This document shows, piece after piece, positions 38,073 to 46,041 of a stretch of 64,000 nt of DNA (position 1 is its first letter; every line of letters starts with the position of its first letter). A model generated the notes under the pieces. It saw only the letters and a program-made list of their open reading frames with translations, ran no database searches and was not told the origin of the DNA. Source of the stretch: an uncultured Spirochaetales bacterium (GTDB taxonomy: Bacteria; Spirochaetota; Spirochaetia; Sphaerochaetales; Sphaerochaetaceae); NCBI GenBank assembly GCA_949283305.1, contig CASDRU010000010.1:186001-250000 (forward strand), in the 5' to 3' direction. Both the position numbers and the translations under genes were made by a program.

Positions 38073-38091
38073 TAGACATGAGCCAGCAATT

Positions 38092-38120
38092 GCCGTCTGA
38101 GTTTTCAGGCGGCTTTTTTT
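38092..38120 (+). terminator. Intrinsic terminator of the first sugar ABC operon
   Basis: GCCGTCTGA (38092-38100) and TCAGGCGGC (38105-38113) form a nine-base stem with one mismatch-like G-T pair and loop GTTT, followed by seven T bases. It falls inside an N-terminal extension of the following frame, arguing against that extension. Confidence 0.88.
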
Positions 38121-38137
38121 CGTTTATAATCAAGCTC

Positions 38138-39058
38138 ATGAATATCTTTGACATAATTGAGAAGGAAATAACAAGGTTTGACCGTGTGTATATCCTCGGT
38201 CATATCCAGCCGGACGGGGACTGCATAGGATCATCACTCGGACTTTATTATCTGATAAAGGAGAACTATGGCAGAGAATGCATCGTAGTGAATGAGGCGA
38301 TAGAAAAGTATTCCTATCTTGGCTCCTGGACTGTTCCCGGCAGCATTGATTACCGCGGATCTCTTGCAATCCAGGTAGACAACTCGGTGAGAAACAGATC
38401 CTGCGACTGCTCCTTCATGGATGCATCTGTAGTGATAAAGATAGATCATCATATAGTGATTGACTCCTATGGCACATACAACGAGGAGAGGATGACTTCA
38501 TCCTGCTGTGAGATAATCGCATCTGATGCAATTGAGAAAGGTCTCAGAATGACTCAGGATGCCGCAGCATGCCTTTACACAGGCATGAGCACCGACAGCG
38601 GTAACTTCATGTACAGCGGAGTCAGCAGCTCAACACTTTTCATCGCATCAAAGCTCCTTGAGACAAAAATAGATGTGTCAGAATTTCTTTCAAAGGCATA
38701 CGAGAGAAATTTCAATACAGTGAAATTCATTGCAGAAGCATATAACAGGATGAAAGTCACAGAAAAAGGAGTGCTCTGGATTTATATTCCTCAGGAGATC
38801 GAAGATAAGTACAGTCTTTCTCCTGACATGGTGTCTGAGGCGCTCTCGTGTATGAGAAACATCAAAGATCATCCTGTATATGTGCTCTTTTCCGATCTTT
38901 TCGGGAAAATCCGTGTCGAGTTCAGAAGTCAGGGTATTGCAGTAAACGGAGTTGCTTCATCCTTTGGAGGAGGAGGGCATAAATTCGCATCAGGAGCACG
39001 GCTTAAAAGTGCAGAAGAAATTCCTCTTGTACTTGATGCTCTTGATAAGCTTATGTGA
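38138..39058 (+). CDS. nrnA: DHH-family phosphoesterase, NrnA-like
   Basis: A 306-residue DHH/DHHA1 protein resembling NrnA, which degrades nanoRNA and dephosphorylates pAp. HIQPDGDCIGSS near residue 22 and the DHH motif in VVIKIDHH near 103 bind the two metals; STDSGNFMYSG follows near 145. The C-terminal DHHA1 domain has GGGGHKFASGARL near 283. I start at ATG 38138, since the frame open from 38078 crosses the upstream terminator. Terminators on both sides make it a single-gene unit. Confidence 0.88.
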   Translation: MNIFDIIEKEITRFDRVYILGHIQPDGDCIGSSLGLYYLIKENYGRECIVVNEAIEKYSYLGSWTVPGSIDYRGSLAIQVDNSVRNRSCDCSFMDASVVIKIDHHIVIDSYGTYNEERMTSSCCEIIASDAIEKGLRMTQDAAACLYTGMSTDSGNFMYSGVSSSTLFIASKLLETKIDVSEFLSKAYERNFNTVKFIAEAYNRMKVTEKGVLWIYIPQEIEDKYSLSPDMVSEALSCMRNIKDHPVYVLFSDLFGKIRVEFRSQGIAVNGVASSFGGGGHKFASGARLKSAEEIPLVLDALDKLM

Positions 39059-39064
39059 CTATTG

Positions 39065-39089
39065 GCCCGTCTGATGCGGGCTTTTTTTT
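39065..39089 (+). terminator. Intrinsic terminator of nrnA
   Basis: GCCCG (39065-39069) and CGGGC (39077-39081), seven-base loop, followed by eight T bases. Confidence 0.8.
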
Positions 39090-39154
39090 ATTGAATATAA
39101 AGCAAAGAGTTTGTATTCAAATATTTAATAATGTATTTATTAAAAAGAAATACA

Positions 39155-39193
39155 TGGCAATATTTTAATAAAATCTGGCAATATTTTTATAAT
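39155..39193 (+). promoter_or_regulatory. Twin direct repeat and -10 box upstream of second sugar ABC operon
   Basis: TGGCAATATTTT occurs at 39155-39166 and again at 39176-39187, start to start 21 bases (two helical turns). TATAAT at 39188-39193 follows directly, so the repeats cover the place of the -35 box, fitting an activator or repressor site. No LacI-type palindrome is seen. Confidence 0.5.
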
Positions 39194-39246
39194 TTATTTT
39201 AAAATTCAGCTTTACCCTGAGAATACCAAAGTAAAAGGAGATGATT

Positions 39247-40548
39247 ATGAAGAAAATTTTAGCAGTTCTTCTTGTTGTATTATTCCTTGTTCCTGCAGTG
39301 TTCGCAGGCGGAAGCAAGGAAGCGGGTGTTGTGACAAGCACAGACAAAGACCCGAATACACTCACAGTATGGGCATGGGACCCTAATTTCAATATTGCAG
39401 CACTCAAGGCTGCAGAGAAAATCTATCAGGAAGATCATCCTGACTTCAAGCTCAATATTGTCGAATATGTCTACAACGACATCCAGACAAACCTGATTGC
39501 AGCAGCTGAGGCAGGAGACATCTCAACTCTTCCAGATATCTTCCTCATGCAGGATTATCAGTTCCACACATATGCAAACAGATATCCAGAAGTATTTACA
39601 GACCTTACAGACAGCGGAATCAATTTTGCTGACTTCACAGCTGGAAAAGCAGCAGACAGCAACGTCAACGGCATGCAGTATGGTGTTCCGTTTGACAACT
39701 CAACAACGATCTTCGCAATCAGGAAGGACATCGTAGAGCAGGCAGGATTCACAGTTGAAGACTTTGACCAGATTACATGGGATGACTTCATTGCAAAGGC
39801 AAGAGTCGTAAAGGAGAAGACAGGCCACCCGATGATCACAATCAGCGGCGGATCTGAAATCATCATTGAAATCCTCCAGAGCGCAGGAACAGATTCTCCT
39901 GTAGTTGACGGCAAGCTCAACATCGCAGGAAACGAAGTTCTCATGAAGGCTTTTGAGATCTACAAGACAATGTATGATGAGGGAATCCTCATTGACTACA
40001 CAGACTGGAATGAATATATCGCATCAATGAACACAGGTGTCACAGGCGGAGTCATCCAGGGATGCTGGATCCTCGGATCAATTGAAGCAGCTGCTGATCA
40101 GAGCGGACTCTGGAGAGTTGTCACAATTCCTCGCCTTGGTGATGTAGCTGGCGCAACAAACTATGCAAATATCGGAGGATCAAGCTGGGTCGTATCCGGA
40201 AATGCAAACAAGGAACTTGCAATTGACTTCCTCAAGTCAACATTCGGTTCTTCTACAGTACTTTATGACACAGTGCTTGAATCCAATTCTGTAATAGCAA
40301 GCTATCTGCCTGCAGCATCTTCTTCTCTCTACAATGAAGAGGTTCCATTCTATGGCGGACAGAAGGTATATGCAGACATAGTTGAGTTTGCAGGAAATGT
40401 ACCGGCAGTTGATTATGGCAACTGGTACAACGAAATCAGAGATGCACTCAATGTTGCTCTCACAAACATCGTACAGAACGGTGCAGATATCGCAACAGAG
40501 CTTGAGAATGCAGAAGCAACAGTTGATTTTGCTATCTCTGCTCTCTGA
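39247..40548 (+). CDS. Sugar ABC transporter extracellular binding protein (family 1)
   Basis: A 433-residue exported protein with signal MKKILAVLLVVLFLVPAVFA, mature start GGSKEA and no lipobox cysteine. LTVWAWDPNFNIAALKAAEKIY is a typical family-1 binder start, with a middle region DDFIAKARVVKEKTGHPMIT as in the MalE/UgpB-like group. The frame allows ATG 39241, but AAAAGGAG ends at 39240, so ATG 39247 has the right spacing. It leads the second CUT1 operon; a terminator-like hairpin separates it from the permeases. Ligand unknown. Confidence 0.9.
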   Translation: MKKILAVLLVVLFLVPAVFAGGSKEAGVVTSTDKDPNTLTVWAWDPNFNIAALKAAEKIYQEDHPDFKLNIVEYVYNDIQTNLIAAAEAGDISTLPDIFLMQDYQFHTYANRYPEVFTDLTDSGINFADFTAGKAADSNVNGMQYGVPFDNSTTIFAIRKDIVEQAGFTVEDFDQITWDDFIAKARVVKEKTGHPMITISGGSEIIIEILQSAGTDSPVVDGKLNIAGNEVLMKAFEIYKTMYDEGILIDYTDWNEYIASMNTGVTGGVIQGCWILGSIEAAADQSGLWRVVTIPRLGDVAGATNYANIGGSSWVVSGNANKELAIDFLKSTFGSSTVLYDTVLESNSVIASYLPAASSSLYNEEVPFYGGQKVYADIVEFAGNVPAVDYGNWYNEIRDALNVALTNIVQNGADIATELENAEATVDFAISAL

Positions 40549-40573
40549 TAATCAGAAATACTGATTGATTTAT

Positions 40574-40600
40574 CCGGGTCAGTCTATGGCCCGGTTTTTT
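40574..40600 (+). terminator. Intra-operon terminator/attenuator after binding-protein gene
   Basis: CCGGGTCA (40574-40581) pairs with TGGCCCGG (40587-40594) with one G-T pair, loop GTCTA, then six T bases. It lies between the binding-protein and permease genes. Confidence 0.8.
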
Positions 40601-40616
40601 AAAAAAGAAGGTTCAT

Positions 40617-41504
40617 ATGGCTAAAGAAAGAAAAGCTATGACACTGGAGAGGAGACTCAGGATAACAGGGTGGGTTTTCATAATCCCTGCAGCCGCCCTT
40701 ATTCTGATTTTCAGCTTCTATCCGATGTTTCAGGCAATCCTGATTGCATTCAAGCGGGGAAGGGGAGCAAATGAAACCTTTGTCGGGCTTGCAAATTTTG
40801 CAAGACTACTGAAGGACAACACATTCAAGCAGTGTCTTTTCAATACTGTTTTCTATTTTGTGATACAGGTTCCAATCATGCTTGTGCTTGCACTCATCCT
40901 GGCACAGCTATTAAATAATCCGAGACTTAAGGGAAAAGGTATATTCCGCACCATGATATTCCTTCCATGTGCGACAAGCCTTGTATCATATTCAATGATT
41001 TTCCAGTCTCTTTTTTCATCAAACGGATTCATCAACGTGCTTCTGACAAATATAGGGCTTGAGCCAGTCAGATGGCTTGAGCAGGCATGGCCGGCGCGTT
41101 TTGTCATAATATTTGCCTTAATCTGGAGATGGACAGGATACAACATGGTCTTCTATCTTGCAGGATTGCAGAATATAGAAAGCTCTGTATATGAGGCTGC
41201 TACCATTGACGGGGCAAGCCCTGTACAGCAGTTCTTCAAGATAACGATTCCTCTGTTGAAACCTACGATTCTCCTGACTGCCATAATGAGCACAGCAGGT
41301 ACTCTGCAGCTCTTTGATGAGTCTGTGAACCTCACTTCCGGAGGCCCTGGAAAGGCAACAATGACCCTTGCTCATTATATTTTCGACACATCATTCGTGA
41401 TGACGCCGAATTTCAATTATTCTGCCGCCATGTCGGTATTCATTCTTGTATCTGTTGCGGTGCTGTCTGCAATACAGATGAAAATAGGAGACAAGCGTGA
41501 CTAA
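40617..41504 (+). CDS. Sugar ABC transporter permease, MalF/UgpA type
   Basis: A 295-residue permease with six helices; YEAATIDGASPVQQFFKITIPLLKP at about 193-217 is the EAA loop. RRLRITGWVFIIPAAALILIFSFYP is a typical N terminus. The next permease overlaps its end by eight bases. No ATPase gene belongs to this operon. Confidence 0.9.
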   Translation: MAKERKAMTLERRLRITGWVFIIPAAALILIFSFYPMFQAILIAFKRGRGANETFVGLANFARLLKDNTFKQCLFNTVFYFVIQVPIMLVLALILAQLLNNPRLKGKGIFRTMIFLPCATSLVSYSMIFQSLFSSNGFINVLLTNIGLEPVRWLEQAWPARFVIIFALIWRWTGYNMVFYLAGLQNIESSVYEAATIDGASPVQQFFKITIPLLKPTILLTAIMSTAGTLQLFDESVNLTSGGPGKATMTLAHYIFDTSFVMTPNFNYSAAMSVFILVSVAVLSAIQMKIGDKRD

Positions 41505-42309
41505 GAGAGCTCATTCAATGGCCCCGGCCTATATAATACTGATAATAGCAAGCTTCTTATCGGTGTTCCCTCTTTACTACATGGCAGTGGGAGCAACCAA
41601 TACAAGCATGGAAGTCACGAATGGAAAGCTGCTTCCCGGAACAAATCTGGTTGAGAACTTCAGGAGCCTGATTTCAAACCAGAATCTTGGACAGGCAATG
41701 TTCAATTCCTTCCGTAACTCGATAATAATAACCTTCCTGACCCTTTTGATCTGTTCTGTGGCAGGATACGGTTTTGAAATCTATCATGACAAGAAGAAGG
41801 ATACTGTCATGAGCATACTTCTTCTTGCAATGATGATACCTTTTGTTGCTCTGATGGTTCCTCTTTTCAAGATGTTCTCATCTGTGCATCTGATCAATTC
41901 ATGGATGGCTCTTGTCCTTCCTGCAATAAGCACACCCTTCATGATAATGCTCTTCCGTCAGAGTGCAAGAAGCTTTCCGCGTGACATCATAGAGGCGGCA
42001 CGTCTTGAAGGGCTTGGCGAGCTGAGGATTTTCTTCACGATGTTTGTTCCCGTCATGAGATCGACATACGGAGCTGCCATGACAGTGACATTCATGAATG
42101 CATGGAACAACTACATGTGGCCTCGAGTCGTGCTACAGTCAAAGGAGAGCATCACGATGCCGATGCTTGTTGCCAACCTCAAGAGCGGATATGTTGTTGA
42201 CTATGGCATGCTGATGCTCGGTGTCCTGATCTGCACGCTTCCTACAGCCATTTTATTCCTGTGTCTGCAGAGAAGCTTTGCAAACGGCATAACAGGATCA
42301 GTCAAATGA
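41497..42309 (+). CDS. Sugar ABC transporter permease, MalG/UgpE type (GTG start)
   Basis: A 270-residue permease with six helices; IIEAARLEGLGELRIFFTMFVP near residues 163-184 is the EAA loop. GGAG at 41487-41490 lies six bases before the GTG, which is eight bases inside the previous gene. The C-terminal QRSFANGITGSVK is standard for this subunit. Its stop overlaps the next ATG (ATGA), coupling it to the small unknown protein. Confidence 0.9.
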   Translation: MTKRAHSMAPAYIILIIASFLSVFPLYYMAVGATNTSMEVTNGKLLPGTNLVENFRSLISNQNLGQAMFNSFRNSIIITFLTLLICSVAGYGFEIYHDKKKDTVMSILLLAMMIPFVALMVPLFKMFSSVHLINSWMALVLPAISTPFMIMLFRQSARSFPRDIIEAARLEGLGELRIFFTMFVPVMRSTYGAAMTVTFMNAWNNYMWPRVVLQSKESITMPMLVANLKSGYVVDYGMLMLGVLICTLPTAILFLCLQRSFANGITGSVK

Positions 42310-42686
42310 TAAGCGAGAGACTGAGGAAGATACTTCGATTCTCCAAATCCATAGAGCTTGTTGATACAGAGGATTTTGATGAGCTCTGCAGGAGGGAAAA
42401 CGAGAAGACGCATGATTGGGGAATCAGAAAATACACACCTTTTTCCTATGCTGTCCATCTTGAGAATGTTCTCCGTCTCCGTTTTGTGAATGAAGACAGA
42501 AGCATACGGTTCAACTATGTTCTCCTCTCTAAGGAGATGCTGAGGGATTATTACGATAAAAACAAGGAGATCTTCTCAAAATATGAGGATGGAGATTATT
42601 TTCCGTTTGAAGAGGTTTCCGATGTCGTGAGAAAGAAAATAAGAGAAGAGGAGTGGGAGGCACATATTAATGAGATATCACTTTGA
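42306..42686 (+). CDS. Small protein of unknown function in the sugar operon
   Basis: A 126-residue, charged, mostly helical cytoplasmic protein with no family I recognise. The start is ATG 42306, overlapping the permease stop by four bases; the frame extends upstream but inside the permease gene. Its end overlaps the beta-helix gene by 17 bases. TP-rich NEKTHDWGIRKYTPFSY followed by FEEVSDVVRKKIREEEW is distinctive. Tight coupling on both sides suggests a role with the imported sugar or the beta-helix protein. Confidence 0.6.
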   Translation: MISERLRKILRFSKSIELVDTEDFDELCRRENEKTHDWGIRKYTPFSYAVHLENVLRLRFVNEDRSIRFNYVLLSKEMLRDYYDKNKEIFSKYEDGDYFPFEEVSDVVRKKIREEEWEAHINEISL

Positions 42687-43950
42687 CAGCGCATATGAAG
42701 GAGAAAACAAGGATGGAAGCGTCACTTCACCTTTTTCCTCTCTTTCTTCTCTTATGAAGATTTCGCTTAAGCCGGGTGATGAGATACTTCTAAAGAAAAA
42801 TTCCGTGTTCCTTGACAGCTTTATCCATATAAGAGGGATTGATGATGTGAAAATCTCTGCCTATGGAGAAGGCGAGCTTCCTCTTCTTGATGCAAATGCA
42901 AGCGGAGTGTGGTATCAGGATTACGGTGTTCCTCTTGACAACATTTACCATAAAAACAGGGGAAATGTATCATCTGCTGTCCTGATTGAGGATTCGAACA
43001 ATATAAGGATAGAATCCATTCATGTCAGAAACAGCGGCAATGTAGATGAAGAAGAGTACAACAGCAGCCTCCGAATGTGCCGTACAGGTATTGCTTTTGT
43101 TGCCAGAAACAGAGGAACAATAAAAAATAGTGTCATAAAAAGTGTTATAGTATCCTCCGTGCGTGGAAATATATATGACAAGCATATGAACAATGGCGGA
43201 ATATATTTTTCCTGTCTGAAGCCGGATGATGAGGAAAAGACAGGAATTCCGCGCTTTGACGGAGTAAGCATAAGCGATAGTCTTATTCATGATGTCTCCA
43301 GATGGGGCCTTGCTGTTGCATATACTTACAATCATGACAAGTTTGCAACGCAGAAGCTTGAGCAAAAGACATTTGAGAAGTACGGAAATCTTAATATAGA
43401 GATCCGTGATGTCTTTGTCTCTTCTGCCGGAGGAGACGGCATAACAGTGATGTACTGTCTTTCCCCTGTTGTAGAGCACTGCCAGTGCGAGAGTGCCGCG
43501 CATGAGATGAACAGGAGCATTTATAATCAGAGTGTTCTCTTCAAAGGCAGGGTGGCTGCCGCCATCTGGCCCTGGAAATGTCTTGGTGCAGTCTTTTCAA
43601 GAAACCTTGCAATTGATACAAAGATCAATCAGGACGGTCAGGCATGGGATGCCGACTCAGGTGACGGGACTGTGTATGACAACAATTTTTCCTGGTCAAA
43701 CGAAGGAGGAGCTGTGATGTTCTGCCTTTCTGAGTCCGTAAATAATGTATTCAGGAACAATGTGAGCTATGATGATCTTGTCTCTTCAATTACGCCTGCA
43801 GGCAATCCTGACGCACTTTTAACTGACAATGTGTTCTACAAGAGGAAGAGCATCCCGTTCCAGCGTGCAGGCTCAGATGGCAATTATGAGGAGAAGGGGG
43901 ACAGGATTGTTAACATCGAGATCGGCGATGTTCCACAATTTCTGACGTAA
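42670..43950 (+). CDS. Right-handed beta-helix protein, probably a carbohydrate enzyme
   Basis: A 426-residue protein without signal peptide. The start YHFDSAYEGENKDGSVTSPF followed by SLSSLMKISLKPGDEILLKKN is the usual cap and first coil of parallel beta-helix lyases or hydrolases. Repeated Asn-ending strands follow (IEDSNNIRIESIHVRNSGN, GTIKNSVIKS, VFRNNVSYDD). A probable active centre cannot be picked. Being cytoplasmic and coupled to a sugar importer, it likely acts on an imported oligosaccharide or uronide. Pectate lyase-like, glycoside hydrolase and epimerase roles remain open. Confidence 0.7.
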   Translation: MRYHFDSAYEGENKDGSVTSPFSSLSSLMKISLKPGDEILLKKNSVFLDSFIHIRGIDDVKISAYGEGELPLLDANASGVWYQDYGVPLDNIYHKNRGNVSSAVLIEDSNNIRIESIHVRNSGNVDEEEYNSSLRMCRTGIAFVARNRGTIKNSVIKSVIVSSVRGNIYDKHMNNGGIYFSCLKPDDEEKTGIPRFDGVSISDSLIHDVSRWGLAVAYTYNHDKFATQKLEQKTFEKYGNLNIEIRDVFVSSAGGDGITVMYCLSPVVEHCQCESAAHEMNRSIYNQSVLFKGRVAAAIWPWKCLGAVFSRNLAIDTKINQDGQAWDADSGDGTVYDNNFSWSNEGGAVMFCLSESVNNVFRNNVSYDDLVSSITPAGNPDALLTDNVFYKRKSIPFQRAGSDGNYEEKGDRIVNIEIGDVPQFLT

Positions 43951-44000
43951 AGGGCAGTCAATCCTTTTCACTGAACGCGTAAGGTAGTATTCTTTTTCTC

Positions 44001-45269
44001 ATGGAATTCTCGGATTTTGCAGAAAAGCTGGCATCGCACTCAGGAATACTTCAGCTCATGGATGATATTTCCCGTCCTTTTGCAGAGGGAATGAAGGTTT
44101 TTCCTCTTGGCGGAGGAAATCCTGCGCGTGTAAGCGGGGTGGAAAAAGAATACAGAAAAGAAATGGAGAGGTTGCTCTCATCTGGAGATGATTTTGAGAA
44201 TTTCATTGCCCATTATGATTCTCCTCAGGGCCGTGTCGAGTTTCTCCAGACTGTGTCAGGTTTCTTTTCATCACGCTATGGCTGGAATATAGATGAGAAC
44301 AATGTAGCGCTGACAAACGGAAGCCAGTCTGCCATGTTCTACATATTCAACATGTTCTCTGGACGCACTGAAGGAAAGAAGAAGACTATTCTTTTTCCTC
44401 TGATGCCTGAATATATAGGCTATGCTGATCAGGCAATTGAGAAGGGCACGTTTGTATCAATACCATCTAAGGTTGAATATTACAGCGACAGAAGCATGAA
44501 ATATGTTCTTGACCAGAAAGCCTGCCAGGATTATCTTGCCTCTCATGATGAGGTTGGAGCAATTGCAGTTTCCCGTCCTACCAATCCAAGCGGTAATGTG
44601 CTTACAGACGGTGAGATAGGCTTCCTTTCTTCTCTTGCTGAGCAGTACGACATACCTCTTGTCATAGACAACGCATACGGTCTTCCTTTCCCTGATATTG
44701 TATTTACAGATGATGCCACCCCAGTCTGGAACGAGCATATAATCCTTTCAATGAGCCTTTCGAAAATAGGGCTTCCTTCAATAAGGACAGGGATTGTGAT
44801 TGCAAGCAGGGAAATAGCATCAAAAATCGGGAACATGAATGCAATCTGTGCACTTGCTACAGGATCATTCGGGCCTGTTCTTGTTGACAATATGCTCAAA
44901 AGCGGACGCCTTGTTTCTCTTGCAGAGAGCGCAGTGCGCCCGTTCTATAAAGAAAAAAGCGAGAAGATGCTCTCTTATATCCATAAGTACTTCAAAGGTA
45001 CAGAATATTATGTGCATAAGATAGAAGGCTCGATTTTCTCATGGCTCTATCTTCCATCCCTTACTGTCAGCGCTCTCGAGTTCTATAGGATCCTGATGGA
45101 TTGCGGGGTAGTGACGGTTCCTTCTGAGTATTTCTTCTTCAGCTCTGAGAATGGGAGATATCCACATGAGCATTATGACAAATGCCTGCGCCTCAACTAT
45201 AGCGGGGATGATGCTCTTGTAGAAGAAGGTGTTTACAAAATAAGCTTAAAATACCGGGAGTACTCATAA
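44001..45269 (+). CDS. avtA: Valine-pyruvate aminotransferase
   Basis: A 422-residue class I PLP aminotransferase matching E. coli AvtA along its length by eye: SGILQLMDDISRPF, FPLGGGNPARV, ALTNGSQSAMFYIFN, LFPLMPEYIGYADQ, AVSRPTNPSGNV and DNAYGLPFPDI. The PLP lysine is in SMSLSKIGLPSIRTG near residue 252. It exchanges the amino group between valine, alanine and 2-oxo acids. RBS is weak. Its end overlaps the converging TetR gene by six bases. It is preceded by 50 bases and may be the end of the sugar operon or separate. Confidence 0.93.
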   Translation: MEFSDFAEKLASHSGILQLMDDISRPFAEGMKVFPLGGGNPARVSGVEKEYRKEMERLLSSGDDFENFIAHYDSPQGRVEFLQTVSGFFSSRYGWNIDENNVALTNGSQSAMFYIFNMFSGRTEGKKKTILFPLMPEYIGYADQAIEKGTFVSIPSKVEYYSDRSMKYVLDQKACQDYLASHDEVGAIAVSRPTNPSGNVLTDGEIGFLSSLAEQYDIPLVIDNAYGLPFPDIVFTDDATPVWNEHIILSMSLSKIGLPSIRTGIVIASREIASKIGNMNAICALATGSFGPVLVDNMLKSGRLVSLAESAVRPFYKEKSEKMLSYIHKYFKGTEYYVHKIEGSIFSWLYLPSLTVSALEFYRILMDCGVVTVPSEYFFFSSENGRYPHEHYDKCLRLNYSGDDALVEEGVYKISLKYREYS

Positions 45270-45812
45270 TCCTGCCTTCCTGACAAGGCTCTCAAGATCT
45301 CCTTTCTTGAAAGAAGATATTATATTGAGTTCCTTGAGCACTCTCTCATCCATTGATGAGTCAAGCCAGGCAGATACAAGTCCGAAAAGAACGCAGCGGA
45401 GATATACAATCACGCTTTCCATTTTCTCGTTCATCCTGTCAGCACTGTAAACAGTTTTCAGGTATGATCTTACTACATGGTCTGCAACCTTCCAGAGCGA
45501 GATGTCAAATATATAGCGCTCTGCACGGTATATGTTCATTACAGCACTCTTGTGCTCAAGTGCGAAATCTATGGCCTTTTTAAGGCACTCAGATAGAGTC
45601 TTCTCTTCTTTTGTCTCTGCGATTATATACTCAGCATCCTCTTCAATGATGGTTTCAATTAAGTGGGGAATATCGCGGTAATGATAGTAGAATGTGTTCC
45701 TGTTTATTCCGCATTCTGACGAGATTTCCCTTACTGTGATTTTGTCAGCCCTCTTTTTCTCAAGCAGGGAAATGAATGTCTTTCTGATTTCTTTCTGTGT
45801 GAAGTCTGCCAT
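45264..45812 (-). CDS. TetR-family transcriptional regulator
   Basis: A 182-residue regulator. The N-terminal TetR HTH is FISLLEKKRADKITVREI followed by SSECGINRNTFYYHYRDI; the rest is an all-alpha ligand domain resembling the DhaS-like/TetR_C_7 group. A perfect inverted repeat 29 bases upstream of its start is a likely operator, suggesting autoregulation. Its target genes are not evident. Confidence 0.85.
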   Translation of the reverse strand: MADFTQKEIRKTFISLLEKKRADKITVREISSECGINRNTFYYHYRDIPHLIETIIEEDAEYIIAETKEEKTLSECLKKAIDFALEHKSAVMNIYRAERYIFDISLWKVADHVVRSYLKTVYSADRMNEKMESVIVYLRCVLFGLVSAWLDSSMDERVLKELNIISSFKKGDLESLVRKAGL

Positions 45813-45840
45813 AATTCAAACCGCCATGAAGTAAAATGAC

Positions 45841-45863
45841 TTTCCCGGAGCAATGCCGGGAAA
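45841..45863. promoter_or_regulatory. Inverted repeat upstream of TetR gene, candidate operator
   Basis: TTTCCCGG (45841-45848) and CCGGGAAA (45856-45863) are perfect arms around a seven-base centre. The 23-base span fits a TetR-type operator. No T-run follows on either strand, so a terminator is less likely. In the rest of the 45813-46041 gap I see only a 16-base palindrome AAGAGAAATTTCTCTT near 45972. Confidence 0.45.
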
Positions 45864-46041
45864 GAGGGAGAAAAACGGGGGAGTAATCCATACAAGACTC
45901 TTCTGCCCTGAATATATTATGCTCTGATTCACGCGAACAAGATATAAGCAAAATCATCGATGTGTCTGGAAAAGAGAAATTTCTCTTATCAGCGGGGAGA
46001 GTTTTTTCTTGCCCTTGTATGTTTCATAGAGACTGATATCA

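Noticed and set aside
38078-38137. N-terminal extension of the NrnA-like frame
   Set aside because: It spans the terminator of the previous operon; MNIFDIIEKE at 38138 is the natural start.
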